A stretch of 64,000 nucleotides of DNA, taken from assembly GCA_963691655.1 (NCBI GenBank), contig OY829329.1, forward strand, positions 60,773,408-60,837,407, written 5' to 3'. The translations under genes and the position numbers were made by a program. Source of the stretch: Toxonevra muliebris (Eukaryota; Arthropoda; Insecta; Diptera; Pallopteridae). Below are positions 36,371 through 48,622 of this stretch, in pieces (positions within the stretch are counted from its first letter, which is position 1; every line of letters begins with the position of its first letter). The notes below the pieces were generated by a model that was not told the origin of the DNA, made no database searches, and saw only the letters and a list, made by a program, of their open reading frames with translations.

Positions 36371-38225
36371 CAAAGAGAAAGGGAGAAAGCGATGCAGAAG
36401 AAACGTAGTCATTTAACCCTTAGTTGATCCTCTATGGGGTAATCCTTACGTGAACCGAGGTTTTGGAAAAAGTCTAAAAAACCAATATATTTAATATATA
36501 TCCACGTGAATGCGCTTCTGCGCTTGTGAAATAAGCGCAGCTAAACAAATTTTCAAGTGCTGTATTTCATCACTGGGAATATCTCTTTTACACATATTCA
36601 TGCGAGTGAAGGAAGACGAATGTATGTATGTGTATATGCATGCGAGCATTTATGTTTAACTTGAAGATGTAAGCACTTTTCTTTGGCAAAGTGTATGTAA
36701 ACACATACACATTCTGAAATTTCTAAGCAAGTTAAGATGTATGTATATAAAACAAAAGCATAAAAGCGGAAGAATAAGCGGCAGGGAGGAGCAGTCAAAA
36801 TGCAATGCAGCTAGTAGTGAGCAAGAAAAGAAATAGCAACAACAACAATAATCAAAAAAAAAAAATAATAATAAGAAAAATTACTAGAGAAGCTTTCACG
36901 ATAATGGAAATTGTTGAAGAAAACAAAAAAAAAAAAAAACAAAAAAAAAATCACAAGAAAAATGAAGAAAAGGATTACAAGTAGCAGGCGGCAGTAACAG
37001 CAGCACCAGCATTGAAGAAATAACAGTAATAGCAGCTGCTGATGTTGCTGTTGCAATAGAAGAAATGTCTGCAAATGTTTGTGGAAGTTGAAGAAAAAGA
37101 AGAAGCAAAAAGAAAAGTGCAAACAGTTTTGTGTGCCCTTACATGTCATGCTTGCGCTTCGTTGGCAAAATACAAAAGAAAATTGCAATAACAACAACAA
37201 GATAAATATATAAAAAGAAGATGAATATGACTAAAATAACAACCACAACAACAATTACTGCTATATGTAGCTAAAACACTATCAGTGTTTGTATGTATGT
37301 ATCTTGTATATTATTGCTGTCACTACCACATTACCCTGATGGATTTTTACTTTATATCACATACATATAAAAGCATTTAAAAATACTCACTTTCTCACAG
37401 ACACGTTACATACATATTGCTAAAGAAGAAAAATGAGAAATGTGCAAGCATGACAATATCAAATATCTCTGTCTCTATAAGCACACATATGTGTATGTGT
37501 GCATGGTAGTGTGTGTAGATAGTAGTAAAATATCTCAAAATGGTTTACAAACAAAAGAAATCCTTTTGCTTCCTTCATATTCGTCTAATATTACATACAT
37601 TCACACATGTTCATTTGCAGTCATTTTGGAAATAGCAACAGCAACGGCAGAATCGGAAGCAGCAGCTCAGTTTTTCATTTCCTTAAGTTGCTTGCATTAA
37701 TATACACGAGTAGATATACTATATTTATTTTCTTTATGTTTGTATATTTTACTTGAAGTATTATCTTACAGTCTTTTGAATGGTCAACTTTGAATTGTGA
37801 TAAGCAACTTCCAGAGCATTACATCTATATATAGGTTTGTTTGTCATGCATGCCTTTCAAGTGCATTCAAGTTCCATTTCTAGCTGCTTGTATGCTGCTC
37901 ATATTGTAGCTCATATTGTTTTCTTAATGCTCATCTTCTTGCACAAATCATTCACATACATTATAGAATTTCGTTGAATGAGTTTACATTTTATTATCAG
38001 AAACAAAAGTACATTTTCTCGAGTATACTTATTGTCAAAATCACAAATACTTTTAAAATTATTTTTCTGCATACTCAAAGAAAATCTCAAAGAATAAGAT
38101 AATACTTTCTATTCTATGTAAATACATGCTTAAATTTTAAATGAAGTAATTTTTTAATTTTTGACTTTAAATGCAGAATTTTTGCACACTTTATTAAAAA
38201 TTAGTTGATGGGGGAAATTGTGAGT
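36371..38225. other. Non-coding DNA with opa-like and CAA repeats
   Basis: 36830-37260 is rich in CAACAACAA, GCAGCAG and AAGAAGAA words plus A-runs, which explains the long low-complexity minus-strand frame there. TTAACCCTTAGTTGATCC at 36414 resembles a piggyBac-type end, but no partner was found. No gene is recognised. Confidence 0.5.
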
Positions 38226-38830
38226 TGAAACTCAGTGATTTCTTAAATATCACTTAAATAAAAACAAAACACATGAACTAAAGTCATTACTTTGATAAAT
38301 TAACTCTTAGCTTTAATTTTCTTAGTCTCTTCAAAATCATAGTAATTTAGAAAAATATAATACGTTTGCTTTAAATTTATGGTGACAATTCACAAAACTT
38401 ACAGTGATTTTTAATGAATTCTCAATGATATTTTAATAAAAAATTGACAGTGATATTTTACAAATTTTTGATTTTAATTAAATTCGCAGCGATTTCTTAA
38501 CAAAATTCGCAGTGATTTTTTATTAAATTCACTCAATTTAAATTCAACTCACAATAATTTTTATTAGATTTACCGTGGCTTTTATTAAATTAATAGTGAT
38601 TTTTAACAGGAAGTACAAATAATTCCAATTCTAGTTAAAACCATAGCGAGTTTAAGCAAAAGTTGCAATAGTTTCTAAATAAAAACACAATGACTTTTGT
38701 CGAAAATCGCTGATACTTCTCACCAAAACCACAAATTTTTTTTAATTATAAAAACCACAATATTTTCTAACTAAATTAAGCAGTAATTTTTATATAAAGT
38801 TACAATATATGCAATTAAATTCTATCTCGG
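38226..38830. repeat. Decayed tandem array, TTCRCAGTGATTTTTA-type unit, with repeat D
   Basis: Words such as AAATTCGCAGTGATTTTT and CACAATAATTTTTATTA recur at roughly 25-35 bp. A D copy lies at 38268-38345 (ACATGAACTAAAGTCAT, TTTAATTTTCTTAGTCTC). The array resumes at 39955-40060 beyond the LINE insertion. Confidence 0.75.
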
Positions 38831-39935
38831 AATGGTAAACAGGCAGATCAGGACACTCCACGATCCTAAATCATTTTAGTTTCGTACCTAAGGCAATTGA
38901 TAATATCCTTGCGAAACCAATCTTCAACGACAAGTTCGACACTCTTATTCTTGATAGACAGGAATGGAAAAATGGAGAGCGGTTTCAAAAGGATTCAATC
39001 CCCTTCTATAGTGACAGCTCTAAACTGGATGGCAGAGTTGGAGCTGGCATCTTTTGTGAAGAGCTGGATGTAAATATATCCTTTAGGTTGCCTAATCACT
39101 GCAGTGTACTTCACGGCAATCAAAGAAGTCACGTACTGGCTAAGGTATAACGTGATATCTAAGATGGATATATGTATTTTTACCGATAGTCAGGCAACTA
39201 TAAAATCCCTTGAATCTGTCTAAGTTACTTCTAAAGTAGCTTTAAACTGTAGAGCGTCTCTTAGTGACATGTCCGATCAGTTCAATCTGCATCTAATTTG
39301 GGTGCCGGGGCATATAGGTATACCGGGAAACGAAACTGCTGACGGGTTAGCTAGAAAAGGAACACTGTTGCAAATAACTCCTGGCAAGAAGCATATAGGC
39401 GTTCCTATGGCAACGTGTAAACTAAGGCTATCCACGAATTCAGAAAAACATACTAACGAAAGGTGGTCACTGGAAGCCACCTGCAAAACTACGAGACTCA
39501 TTTGGCCTAAGCTGGATAGTTGCCGGACAAATGACCTGATGCATATCAACAGGCACTTCATCAGTACTGTGACTTGGGTGATTACTGGGCACTGCCCCAT
39601 CGGGAAACATGCAGAAAAACTAGGACTTCTATATAGAAATCACTGCAGGAGCTGTGGAGCAACGGGGAAGAACAGAAAACTGTAACTCATCTTTTATGCG
39701 AATGCCCAGCTTTGATTCGCGTATGAACGAAACATCTGGGCAATTTTGTCTTCGATGACCTTAAAGACTTGACTAACATCCAAATCAGACAACTACTTAA
39801 CTTCCTGAAAGGTACTCAATGCTTCAAATGGCCTGAATTAGTGGGATAGGTATTCAGCTCCTTTTAGATGGTATCACAATGGGACTTGTTTGGCCTAAGT
39901 GTGCTGGCGCTCGCTGGCAGCCATTTTAACCTAAT
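38831..39935 (+). pseudogene. 3' part of a second RNase H-bearing LINE
   Basis: An RNase H domain is readable: FYSDSSKLDGRVGAGIF at about 39000-39055, a damaged stretch where the catalytic glutamate should be, IFTDSQATIKSL at about 39176-39215, and IWVPGHIGIPGNETADGLA in the open frame at 39269-39685. That frame continues through a cysteine-rich region (HCRSCG), and after a frameshift the zinc knuckle finishes with THLLCECPAL. The 3' untranslated part ends GGCCTAAGTGTGCTGG then TTTTAACCTAATCTAATCTA. At least three frameshifts or stops are present. The element has interrupted a decayed tandem array. It differs in sequence and tail from the LINE at 21231-22716. Its 3' end resembles that of the SINE at 31811-32117. 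Confidence 0.9.
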
Positions 39936-39939
39936 CTAA

Positions 39940-40085
39940 TCTACAGTATATGCAAATAAAATTTTCATGTCCAACCCAATGATTTTTAACTAATTTCGTA
40001 GTAATTTTTTTTATTGATATTACCGAAATTTCTAACAAAACTCACAATTGACCAAAAAAAAAAATGAAATTAATAAAATTTCAAT
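39940..40085. repeat. Continuation of the CAGTGATTTTTA-type array
   Basis: CCAATGATTTTTAACTAATT, CGTAGTAATTTTTTTTATTG and AACAAAACTCACAATTGACC carry on the unit seen before the LINE insertion. Confidence 0.65.
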
Positions 40086-40700
40086 CATGTCTTTAACAAC
40101 CTCAAACTGACACAGGCTGCCTTCTACTACCTGTGATCATCTTCAAACACCTCGTGATATTCTTGTTTGCCTTTAACTCGTTATTGCTTTTAACTTCCGT
40201 TTAAGCTTTCTCTAATTACCTCAGGCTGCTACCTTGTGACAATCTTTTATTTTTTTTTTATTGTCGCGTGTGACCACCTCAGATTTTTTCATTTTGCTAT
40301 TACCACACTTTGTCTTAAACTTTTAAACTTCCTCAAGGCTACCTTGAAACCCTCTAAAGCTTCCCCCGACTAATCATAAACTGACCTCAACTTCTTATGA
40401 TTACTTTATACCCACTTGAACTTTCATTTTTCCCTTAAAAATAAACTAAGTATATAAAACTTTCTCAGACAATTTTGAACTCAATTCAACTTCATAACGC
40501 TGCATTTAAGCTTCTTCAACTATCTTCCTTCGACTATCTTCAAACAGACTTATATCTTCAGATTGCTTTTAAGCTCCTTCAACTTCTTCAGATTGTCTTT
40601 AAACTGCCTTAAACGTTGCAGACTGCCCCCAAACTACCGTAAGCATCTTCAGACTGCCTTCAAACTTCCTTCAATTTCTTTCGACTTCCTTTTATTGACA
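40086..40700. repeat. Decayed tandem array, CTTCAGACTGCCTTYAAAC-type unit
   Basis: Pyrimidine-rich words (CTTCAGACTGCCTTCAAAC, CTTCAACTTCTTCAGATTG, CTTTAAACTGCC) recur with a period near 15-30 bp. They are best preserved at 40500-40680 and fade towards the left. Confidence 0.8.
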
Positions 40701-41564
40701 CAGTTTTCCACTGACTTTCATTATTATTTCTCTGATTATTTCTAACTATTATCATAAAATTTTTATATTATGAAGATCTTTAAATAAATATAATATTTTT
40801 TTTATTTGCAGATATCGATTCTTTTGAAAGAAAATTTGCATACATTTTTTTGAGAAGGTAAGTTTGGTTTCCATACATAAATATATTGTATCTAAGTTTA
40901 TTTTCAAGACCATATTAAGGCTATTAAGTTATATAATAATTAATTTATTACGTTGATAATATAAACTGCCTTTGAATGATGCTTCGTTCAATAAATAGGA
41001 ATCTCCAACAATTTCATTTTCAACACTATAAAATTTCTATAAACAAAAATGAAAAATTATTAATGATAGAAAACGTTAAATTTCTACTGGTAGATGCTGT
41101 TTAAAAATGAATCAAAAAACCATTTACAATGCAGTCACTATCCATTTACAATCAATCTCAGTATCTGCAACTGAAACTGCAACATTAAAATAAGAACAAA
41201 AAATCATAAAGGAAACTTGCAACATTCGAATTTTTTTAAATTTATTTATTTGATTTTTTACTGTGTGCAATTGACAGCATTTTTAAATGGATTGTCGAAA
41301 AAGTTTTATATCAATGATCAATGTATGTTTGTAGTTGTGTTTGTATGTGTTTCTCTTTGTGTGTTTTGTGAGTGCATGAAATATTGTAGATATGTTGAGT
41401 TTTGTGATTAAAATTTTTAATTGAAAAATAGATTGAAAATGTAAACGAATTTAGCGGAAAAATGAATTAATATTGCATATGCTTATTTGAAAATATTTAA
41501 TATGTATTTAGTAATAATTGCAATTAATGCTTATATGTAGCGTTTATTTAGTATTTACGTTGGG
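40701..41564. other. AT-rich non-coding DNA
   Basis: Nothing recognisable is present apart from TGTGTTTGTATGTGTTT-like simple words near 41335-41365. Confidence 0.5.
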
Positions 41565-43165
41565 CGGTCTAATTCATGTTCTGTTGTCATGTTCAATTCA
41601 TCGGTTCTCATGCTCAGATCTCTTATATGCAGCACTGTTGTTCCATTCTCAAGTTCAGTCTTCAAGTACGGTTATATTGTTAAAATTTCATGTTGACCCT
41701 TTCGTTGCTTTTGGCTAATATATTGTACAAAGAAATGTTCATATTTCACTACTTCTCATTTCAAACCTATCGGGAATTTTAAAAATAAAAAATTATTTTT
41801 TAAATCAAGCATGTTTTTTCTCTCTATAATTTAAGTTTTAGCCAAAACGGGAGTACAGTGTTTTTTTTATTTGATTTTGAAAAACAGTCCAAATTACATT
41901 TGTGTGAATTTACGAAGTGAAGGCGCTAAGTTTAAAATTTTGAGCAAGTATATAAACTCCTTTTTAATTATAATAGTTTAGAATGAAAGTTAAAACTCCA
42001 TTTTATAATACAATATTATTAACTTAAAAAAAAGTTTTTAAAAAAAATTGTTTTACATGCTTAAAAAAATTGTACATTATAGTGTACAAATTCACGCAAC
42101 TCTAATGTACAATAAATAATTTGGTTACTATTGTGTACAGAAAACATGAAAAGTTGATGATTTTTGAATTATTTTCTGCGGGTGTTTAAAAAAATTGTAA
42201 TAGTGTTGATTTGTTTTTTGTTTAATAAACGAAAAAAATAACTAGGTTTTTTAAAGTAGATGCTGATAGAACTCGGGGAAAAAAATTATACGGGTCTCGG
42301 CGTTTTAAAAGTATACGTAGAATTTTTTTTTTTCGTAGGCCCAAAGTTTGCCCATTTCTAACAGATTAAGTATAATAAAACATAAGATAACTTGTTAGTT
42401 TTGCAACAGAGCGGGTTTGTATGTTCAGCAATTTATAGTAGAATTTTCAGTAGAATGTTTTGTTCCTACGTATTAACCCGTTGGCACCCACCATTATGGA
42501 TCTTTTTCGCATTTTTCGAAAATGTTTTTGTTTTGACCCCTTTACGAGGGTTGATAGAGGGTTAATATGTTCAAGAAATATGTTGCCCATGAAATTTTAC
42601 TATGGATCACTGAACAATAAAATTCTGTATACTTGACTTTAGTAAAAATAAACCCGAATTCCAAAAATGTTTCAAATTTTCACCTTTTATACTTAGTGAA
42701 GAAGTGTGATTTTAAAAGTATTTCCTAAACTAAAAGTTGTTTTTTCCACAAAAAAAAATCCAAAATTAAAATTTTGTTCTCGAATTTTTACTCCTTTCAT
42801 GCATTTTGGCCATTATAATGTACAAAACTCCAAAAGCTCTACAGGCTTTCCCAAAAACTTCTTTCATAATTTTTTTGGCTTTTGACAAAGTTCGAATTTA
42901 CGAATATAAAACAACAAAAAATTTTTTTACCCCCCATATAAAAAAGTTGAGAAGAAAGGGTTAAGTATTGGGATTATCATTTTTCTATTTCAAGTTCAGC
43001 TCTCATGTTTAGCTCTTAGGTTCAGTTCTCTCATTTTTGGTTCTCATGCTCAGTTCTCATGTTTCTCAGGTTTAGTTCATGTCCTTCATTTCTATTTTTG
43101 AGTTCATGTACTTCAGTTCATTTTCATTAGTTAAATTTCTTCAGTTCATAAAAAATTCAGTTATA
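41565..43165. repeat. Decayed TTCAGTTCTCATG-type array split by an insertion
   Basis: Variants of GTTCTCATGCTCAG and AAGTTCAGT occur at 41565-41690 and again at 42975-43165 (GTTCAGCTCTCATGTTTAG, GGTTCTCATGCTCAGTTC). Neither is found in the intervening 1.27 kb, which is a separate element. Confidence 0.75.
41693..42964. mobile_element. Possible TTAA-type (piggyBac-like) element
   Basis: TTGA at 41693-41696 and TTAA at 42961-42964 flank 41697-42960. The ends are CCCTTTCGT on the left and, reverse-complemented, CCCTTTCTT on the right. Inside, two blocks (about 42425-42500 and 42545-42625) are mutually inverted and resemble the arms of the element at 32299-34131. The end repeats are short and one target base is changed, so the call depends partly on the interrupted array on both sides. 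Confidence 0.55.
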
Positions 43166-46100
43166 TACGGAAAGGTAGTCTAACAGGAAAATTTTGTTCC
43201 TATCACATATAAGTTACTCATACGCCACGATAGCTTTATAAATGCAATACATCAAAAGAAATTCCAATTCATTTCTAAGAATTCCAAGTTTTCATTCCTC
43301 ATTCTATACGCATATATAAAAAGTTACCTTTCTTTAACCTATGCGTATGCTATGACAGTTTTTCATGTTTCAGACACATATTGAACATCAATAAGACGAG
43401 TATGTAAATTTGTAAAATGAAACATTACATGTCAAATTCATTCAGAGAAAAAAGGCCAAAAAGGCATTTCAATCACTTTTGATTTGACAACTTGTTAAAT
43501 ACATTTTTAAAGTAACTTTTATACACGTGTTACGTGTATGTAATGATATATGAGTTATAAGCATTTGAAAATTTTGTAAGCAAATAGCAAAATTAGTTAG
43601 CTACCAACAAATATCAAAGAAAACAATTTTTTATTCATAAAAACAAATTCTGTACACATATTTTGCATATTTTTGGTTTCATGAATATATGAAAGAGAGA
43701 GAAAGAGAGTGAAAGACTGAGAATTTTTCATTCAATCATATGTAATAATCAATTTCCCAGCTTAAAATCAGCATTGGCATTTATTGAAAATTGACATATT
43801 AGATTTGTGTCAATTATTGCTGTGCGTTTTTAGTACATAATCACATACAGTGACATAACGCTGTATGTGTGCATACATGTATCTGTCAGTAGTAATATTA
43901 CTAGACTATGTATAATCTTTGATAGCTTTTGCACTTGTATGGTTGAATTTTGCTAAACTTGACGCTTTTTCTTAACATACATTGACACATGCTGTCATTT
44001 CGTATGAATCTTTTGCTGTACGCAAAATACGCAGTAGGTAGTTCATTAACAGACAGACAAAATAGACACACATACGCACTGAAAGAGAGTGATGGAGAGA
44101 CACTCAGAAAAACACAACGCACAGAGAGACACATTTCTATATACACACACGCACACTCTTATATTCATAGACTATATATGTATGTATAATCAACTGCAGG
44201 ACATATTGACATTTTGATAGTAAGAACATTTATTGCATGCCAATGGGAATACTTGCTCAACGTGATGTATGTAATGATGATGTTGTCGGTGCTGTTGCTG
44301 TTGATGCTACTGCTGCTTGTTGTTGAATTGCTAACGACAGTGAAAATGACGATGATGATGATAATGACGCTACTGTTGTTCTTGTTATTCTTAACTGCTG
44401 CTACTGCTGCTAGTAGCTAATAATTTATGCATGCCGATTATCAACACGTTACACATCATGTAGATACTATTATGTACTCATCATACTTACATATTATGTA
44501 ACTCAAATAGCGCATCGCTTGTGCATTCATCCTTGTATACGTCAAAATACCTGATTCACGTTTATATTGTACTCGACTGTAAATATAAAATAGCACCACT
44601 TTTTTATACAAATTCATACAAATATTTATATTTGTATTTGTTCTTGTATGTGTGAAAATTCCATTCATGCAGAAACGCGTGAAATTTGCATTGTTTAAAT
44701 TTTTAAATCGTGCTATTGGAAAGGAAAAAATAAATTATTTTAAAAGTCGCTAGGCATTTCAATTATTAAAAATTGTAAAAAAAATACAATAATTAGTAAG
44801 AGTTTTTAGTAATATTGCAATTGTATTTTTAGTAGAATTTTAGGAAAAATGTTCGTATTATTTTGGTGGTTTTAGATATTTTTTGAGTACAACTTTTGGT
44901 AAGATAAAAGCTTTGTACGAGTTTACTAAAAAACAAAATTCATTTTGGCACTGAAGTTTTTATAAAATTTTAGTAGTACTTCTTTCTTTCTTTATAATTA
45001 TTTCGGTGAAATTTGAGTAATAATTTTTAATAAATTTTCATAAAATATTTGCAATGAAATTTCATTCGTAATTTTTTGTGAAATTTCAGCAGTAATTTTC
45101 AGAAAATTGAAAATGAATTTTTAATATTTCTAATTTCTGGATTTTATTTTTAATGCAAGCACGTTTCATATTTTGAACAAATAAAATGATGTTTCATTTA
45201 AAAATTTCATTTTCACACAGAATAATTTCGGAATTTTGGTCATGCATATGGCTAACCTGGCGTATGAGTAACTTCTATTATACCACAATTTCTCAGCATT
45301 ATCTAACGAATTATCTGCATACACAAATAACAAAACAAACACCAACGAGTAGTTTGGTTCTCTTTTGATATTTGTTTTTCATTAAGAGATTTCTTCTGAA
45401 AAAACATAGCCCTAGTTACTGGGGCCTTACCCGACAAGTAGTTATTAATTTTAAAAATCTATTCTATAATCACTGAATACCTGGAAATTAGGTAGTTCTT
45501 TTAACTTATATCTACTGATTTGAAACCAAGTTCGAATGATGAATTCTAAACTATATACATACATAAGTTGTTGGACCTATTCTAGATCCAGTTCGAGTCC
45601 GAAATCTTTTATATTTATTCCGAATAAGAAAATAAAGACATATCAAATAAGTTAATCACTAAACAATTATCGTAGTTCCAGTTAGAGGGATGAAACTGAA
45701 TGCATGATTTATAAGCCGTTTCTTAAGCTCGATAAAGGAAGTCTGAACTGGATGAGGTACACTAGACAGATTAGACTAGATATAAAAGAGGGACGTACAA
45801 TAGAGCTTATAGGTCACAGTACAACGACAGAAACCTCTAATAAAATACGATAGCTCGATAAATAAATTCTTAACTCATAGTATATGTTTGTTGTCTACTT
45901 ACTTACTTTTCTCATCTAAGCAAAACTCTACATAAGCAAACTTATTGACAAACCTAGTTTTATATTGCATTAACGTCTAAGAAAACTTTTTAAAACTTTA
46001 AATTTTATAGCCATGCCTATTTCACAGTGAATAAACTTTAAACTGAAATATAAAATGCTCTCTTGTAATTTAAGCACTCTATAATTACCATACTCAAACC

Positions 46101-47174
46101 AAAAATATCCTTCAATATCTAGACGGAACAGTTTATTACAAATATTTTGCAGCAGTAGATATGATGAGCACACATTTCTAATCTATACATACATTCCCCT
46201 AAGTGTAATCCTTTTTTAAATAACTATATAAGTAAGACGCTCTCTAGCTAAATCTTAAGCTCTGCCTTGTTATCAACTTCTTAATGTTTTTCTATTTTTG
46301 CTCCTACTGCTGCTGCTGCTGCTGTCACCGACACTGTTGTATTTAACAAAATTTTCTGCTATGTTAATAAATTATGTAAACTCACATCATGTCATATTTA
46401 TTTTATTTTATTTAATCATATGAAAATTGTGTGCGCCGCAAAAGTTTTTATGTAGCAGAATTTTTGCTTGTCTTGTATATCTTTATAAGATTATTTATGT
46501 ATGTGAATCTGTACTCACACACACATATGCATATTTATGTGTATATATGTAAATGTGTGTATTTTGTTTATAAATGTTTGTTTATCATGTGTTTTTGCGC
46601 AATTTTTAATTAGATTACTTTGCAACTAATTATAATTTCAAAATTAATGTAGAAAAAGTTAGTTATGCTCTTCTACTTTTTCATTTTCTTTTTCTTTCTG
46701 CATAAACATTCATATATTATTATCTGTTGGCAGACATATGTAGTACATATATTTGTATGTATGTATACTTATTTTTAAATACATACATGTATATAAGTAA
46801 ACACATACTTCATCGTTTATTCTTTCTCTGAAAATTTAATTTTAAAGTTAAATTGTGCTTATGAAATTTAATACAAGTTGTGCTTTCAACTGAAGTAAGA
46901 GTTTATGTGGCATAATCAAGTATGAAAGTCGGTGCTGTTATGTATCTACATATACATAGGTATGTACATATGTATAAACATGTTTTTGATTTTCTTTTTA
47001 TTTATTCAAATAAAATACAGTTTTATGTACATATCTGAAGTTTATGTTGGAGAACAAACTAAATGCTTTTAAAAATTTTATATGGAAAATTATAAAACTT
47101 TTTTTTTGTTAATTAAATCACTTAGTTTTACCTTTTTATGAGAGAAGAAATATTCATTGAAAGTATAAGTGGAA
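43166..47174. other. AT-rich non-coding DNA with microsatellites
   Basis: Contents include a GA-rich patch at 43691-43720, ACACAC-like words near 44140-44155, a TGCTGTTGATGCTACTGCTG stretch at about 44280-44420, and (CTG)n at 46306-46324. No transposon end or gene is recognised. Confidence 0.55.
46306..46324. repeat. (CTG)n microsatellite
   Basis: Six consecutive CTG/GCT triplets. Confidence 0.9.
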
Positions 47175-48622
47175 TATCGACTGGTTTCTGACTCAACCTC
47201 GTAAGTCCAATTTTTGGCATTTTACGTTTTTGATGCCAACATCTTTAATTAAGGCCTTCGCATCCAGTAAAAATTTATATAAATCGAATCTTGATAATTA
47301 AAGCTAAAAAAAGAGTATGCACCAAACTCGTATGTAAAACACTATTTTTAATTAATGTAATAAACACATAAAGTACGTACATCTGTAAGATATACTTGAG
47401 CGCACTTAACTTTCGTGCATTTTTTAAACAATGTGTTGGCAACGCTTAGTTAAGCTACAGTTATATTTGCAAATGTCATTTGAAAAATCTTTTTTGGAGA
47501 CTTTCCTAATGTTTTAGTTTTATGTGTTCAATCCCATGTGGAGCAAACAAATTTTTTTTTTTTGTAAAACCACATGGAATCCTAATATAAGTACAACAAA
47601 AAAAGATTCAATTTTTTACTTGCGGTGTTTGAGTGTCTTGGTTCTAATACATAAAATTCGGTTTTTGCATTATTTTGTACTTTGGTCATTCTAATGTTCC
47701 AGAACTCACATAATTTTTAACAGGGAACACTTTCTCCAAAGACAATATAACAGTTTTCCCAACGGTTCTTTTATCGGCCATTTATCGAAAAAGGGGGTTT
47801 AAGAGCTCATTTTCAAGAGGAAGGGTAAGAGCTGGATGAAAAGTGTGTATAGAAATATTGTTTATGCTCAACAATTTTGCTTCAGAGATCAAATTTGTAT
47901 CAGTTGAAATAAAGAATTTTCTTAAGACCCCATTTTTCCGACTACAGGTCCATATTGTAGAAGAACTAGGTGTAATGCAGTACGCAGTCGTGTTCATTGA
48001 CCAAAAATTACTATAAAACCGTTGGAAAATCTCGCGCATACATTTTTTTTTTGCTCTGTGTTTTCATTCTTTGTACAATAATTTGAAACATGAAAATAAC
48101 TGATATAATAATATTAAAAAGTATTAGTTTATGTACAATTTCTTTTAAAGAAATAATGTGAAATCTTAATTTGGGTAAATTTGACAAATAATTCGTATTG
48201 GAGGTTAGAATTTTAATCTATATATAGTTTTTTTTTTATAAGTATTATTAACTAAACGTTTAAAATTTGTAAGTTCGTTTTTCTCTACCAATTTTATAAA
48301 ATACTTTGATATTATTTAATTTAAACCAGGTTTAGTTGAGAGCAGCACTCAATTTGGCAAGAATTAAAACCTCGTAAGTCCACATAAAATATTATTTTTA
48401 ATAAAGCAGCGACCTCGTAAGTTACTTAGAGTCAATTTAATGCTATATAATATGTTAATATTATTGTATTTTCTATTAAACTGTACTATAAAATACTCCT
48501 TTTACTAAAATTCAGAAAGAGATGGATACACTTTTTTACAGTGGACGAATAATTTAGTTTTTTTTGTTTTCAGAGAACTCGTCATTTTGCCATTACGAGG
48601 TTGAGTCAGAAACCAGTCGATA
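47175..48622. mobile_element. TA-flanked element with perfect 28-bp inverted ends
   Basis: Ends 47177-47204 and 48593-48620 are perfect inverted repeats of 28 bp, starting TCGACTGGTTTCTGACTC. TA flanks both (47175-47176, 48621-48622). The last part of the end, ACCTCGTAAGT, recurs as direct internal copies at 48369 and 48412, like subterminal binding sites. No transposase motif is seen in the 1444 bp. TA target and ends suit Tc1/mariner. A word near 47680-47715 resembles 42790-42825 of the TTAA-type element. Confidence 0.88.

Noticed and set aside
36414..36445. Isolated TTAACCCTTAGTTGATCC, like a piggyBac end
   Set aside because: No inverted partner was found within several kb.
36811..37200. 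129-codon minus-strand open frame rich in Phe/Leu and Gln
   Set aside because: It arises from A-runs and CAA/CAG repeats, has no domain, and overlaps several equally long low-complexity frames.
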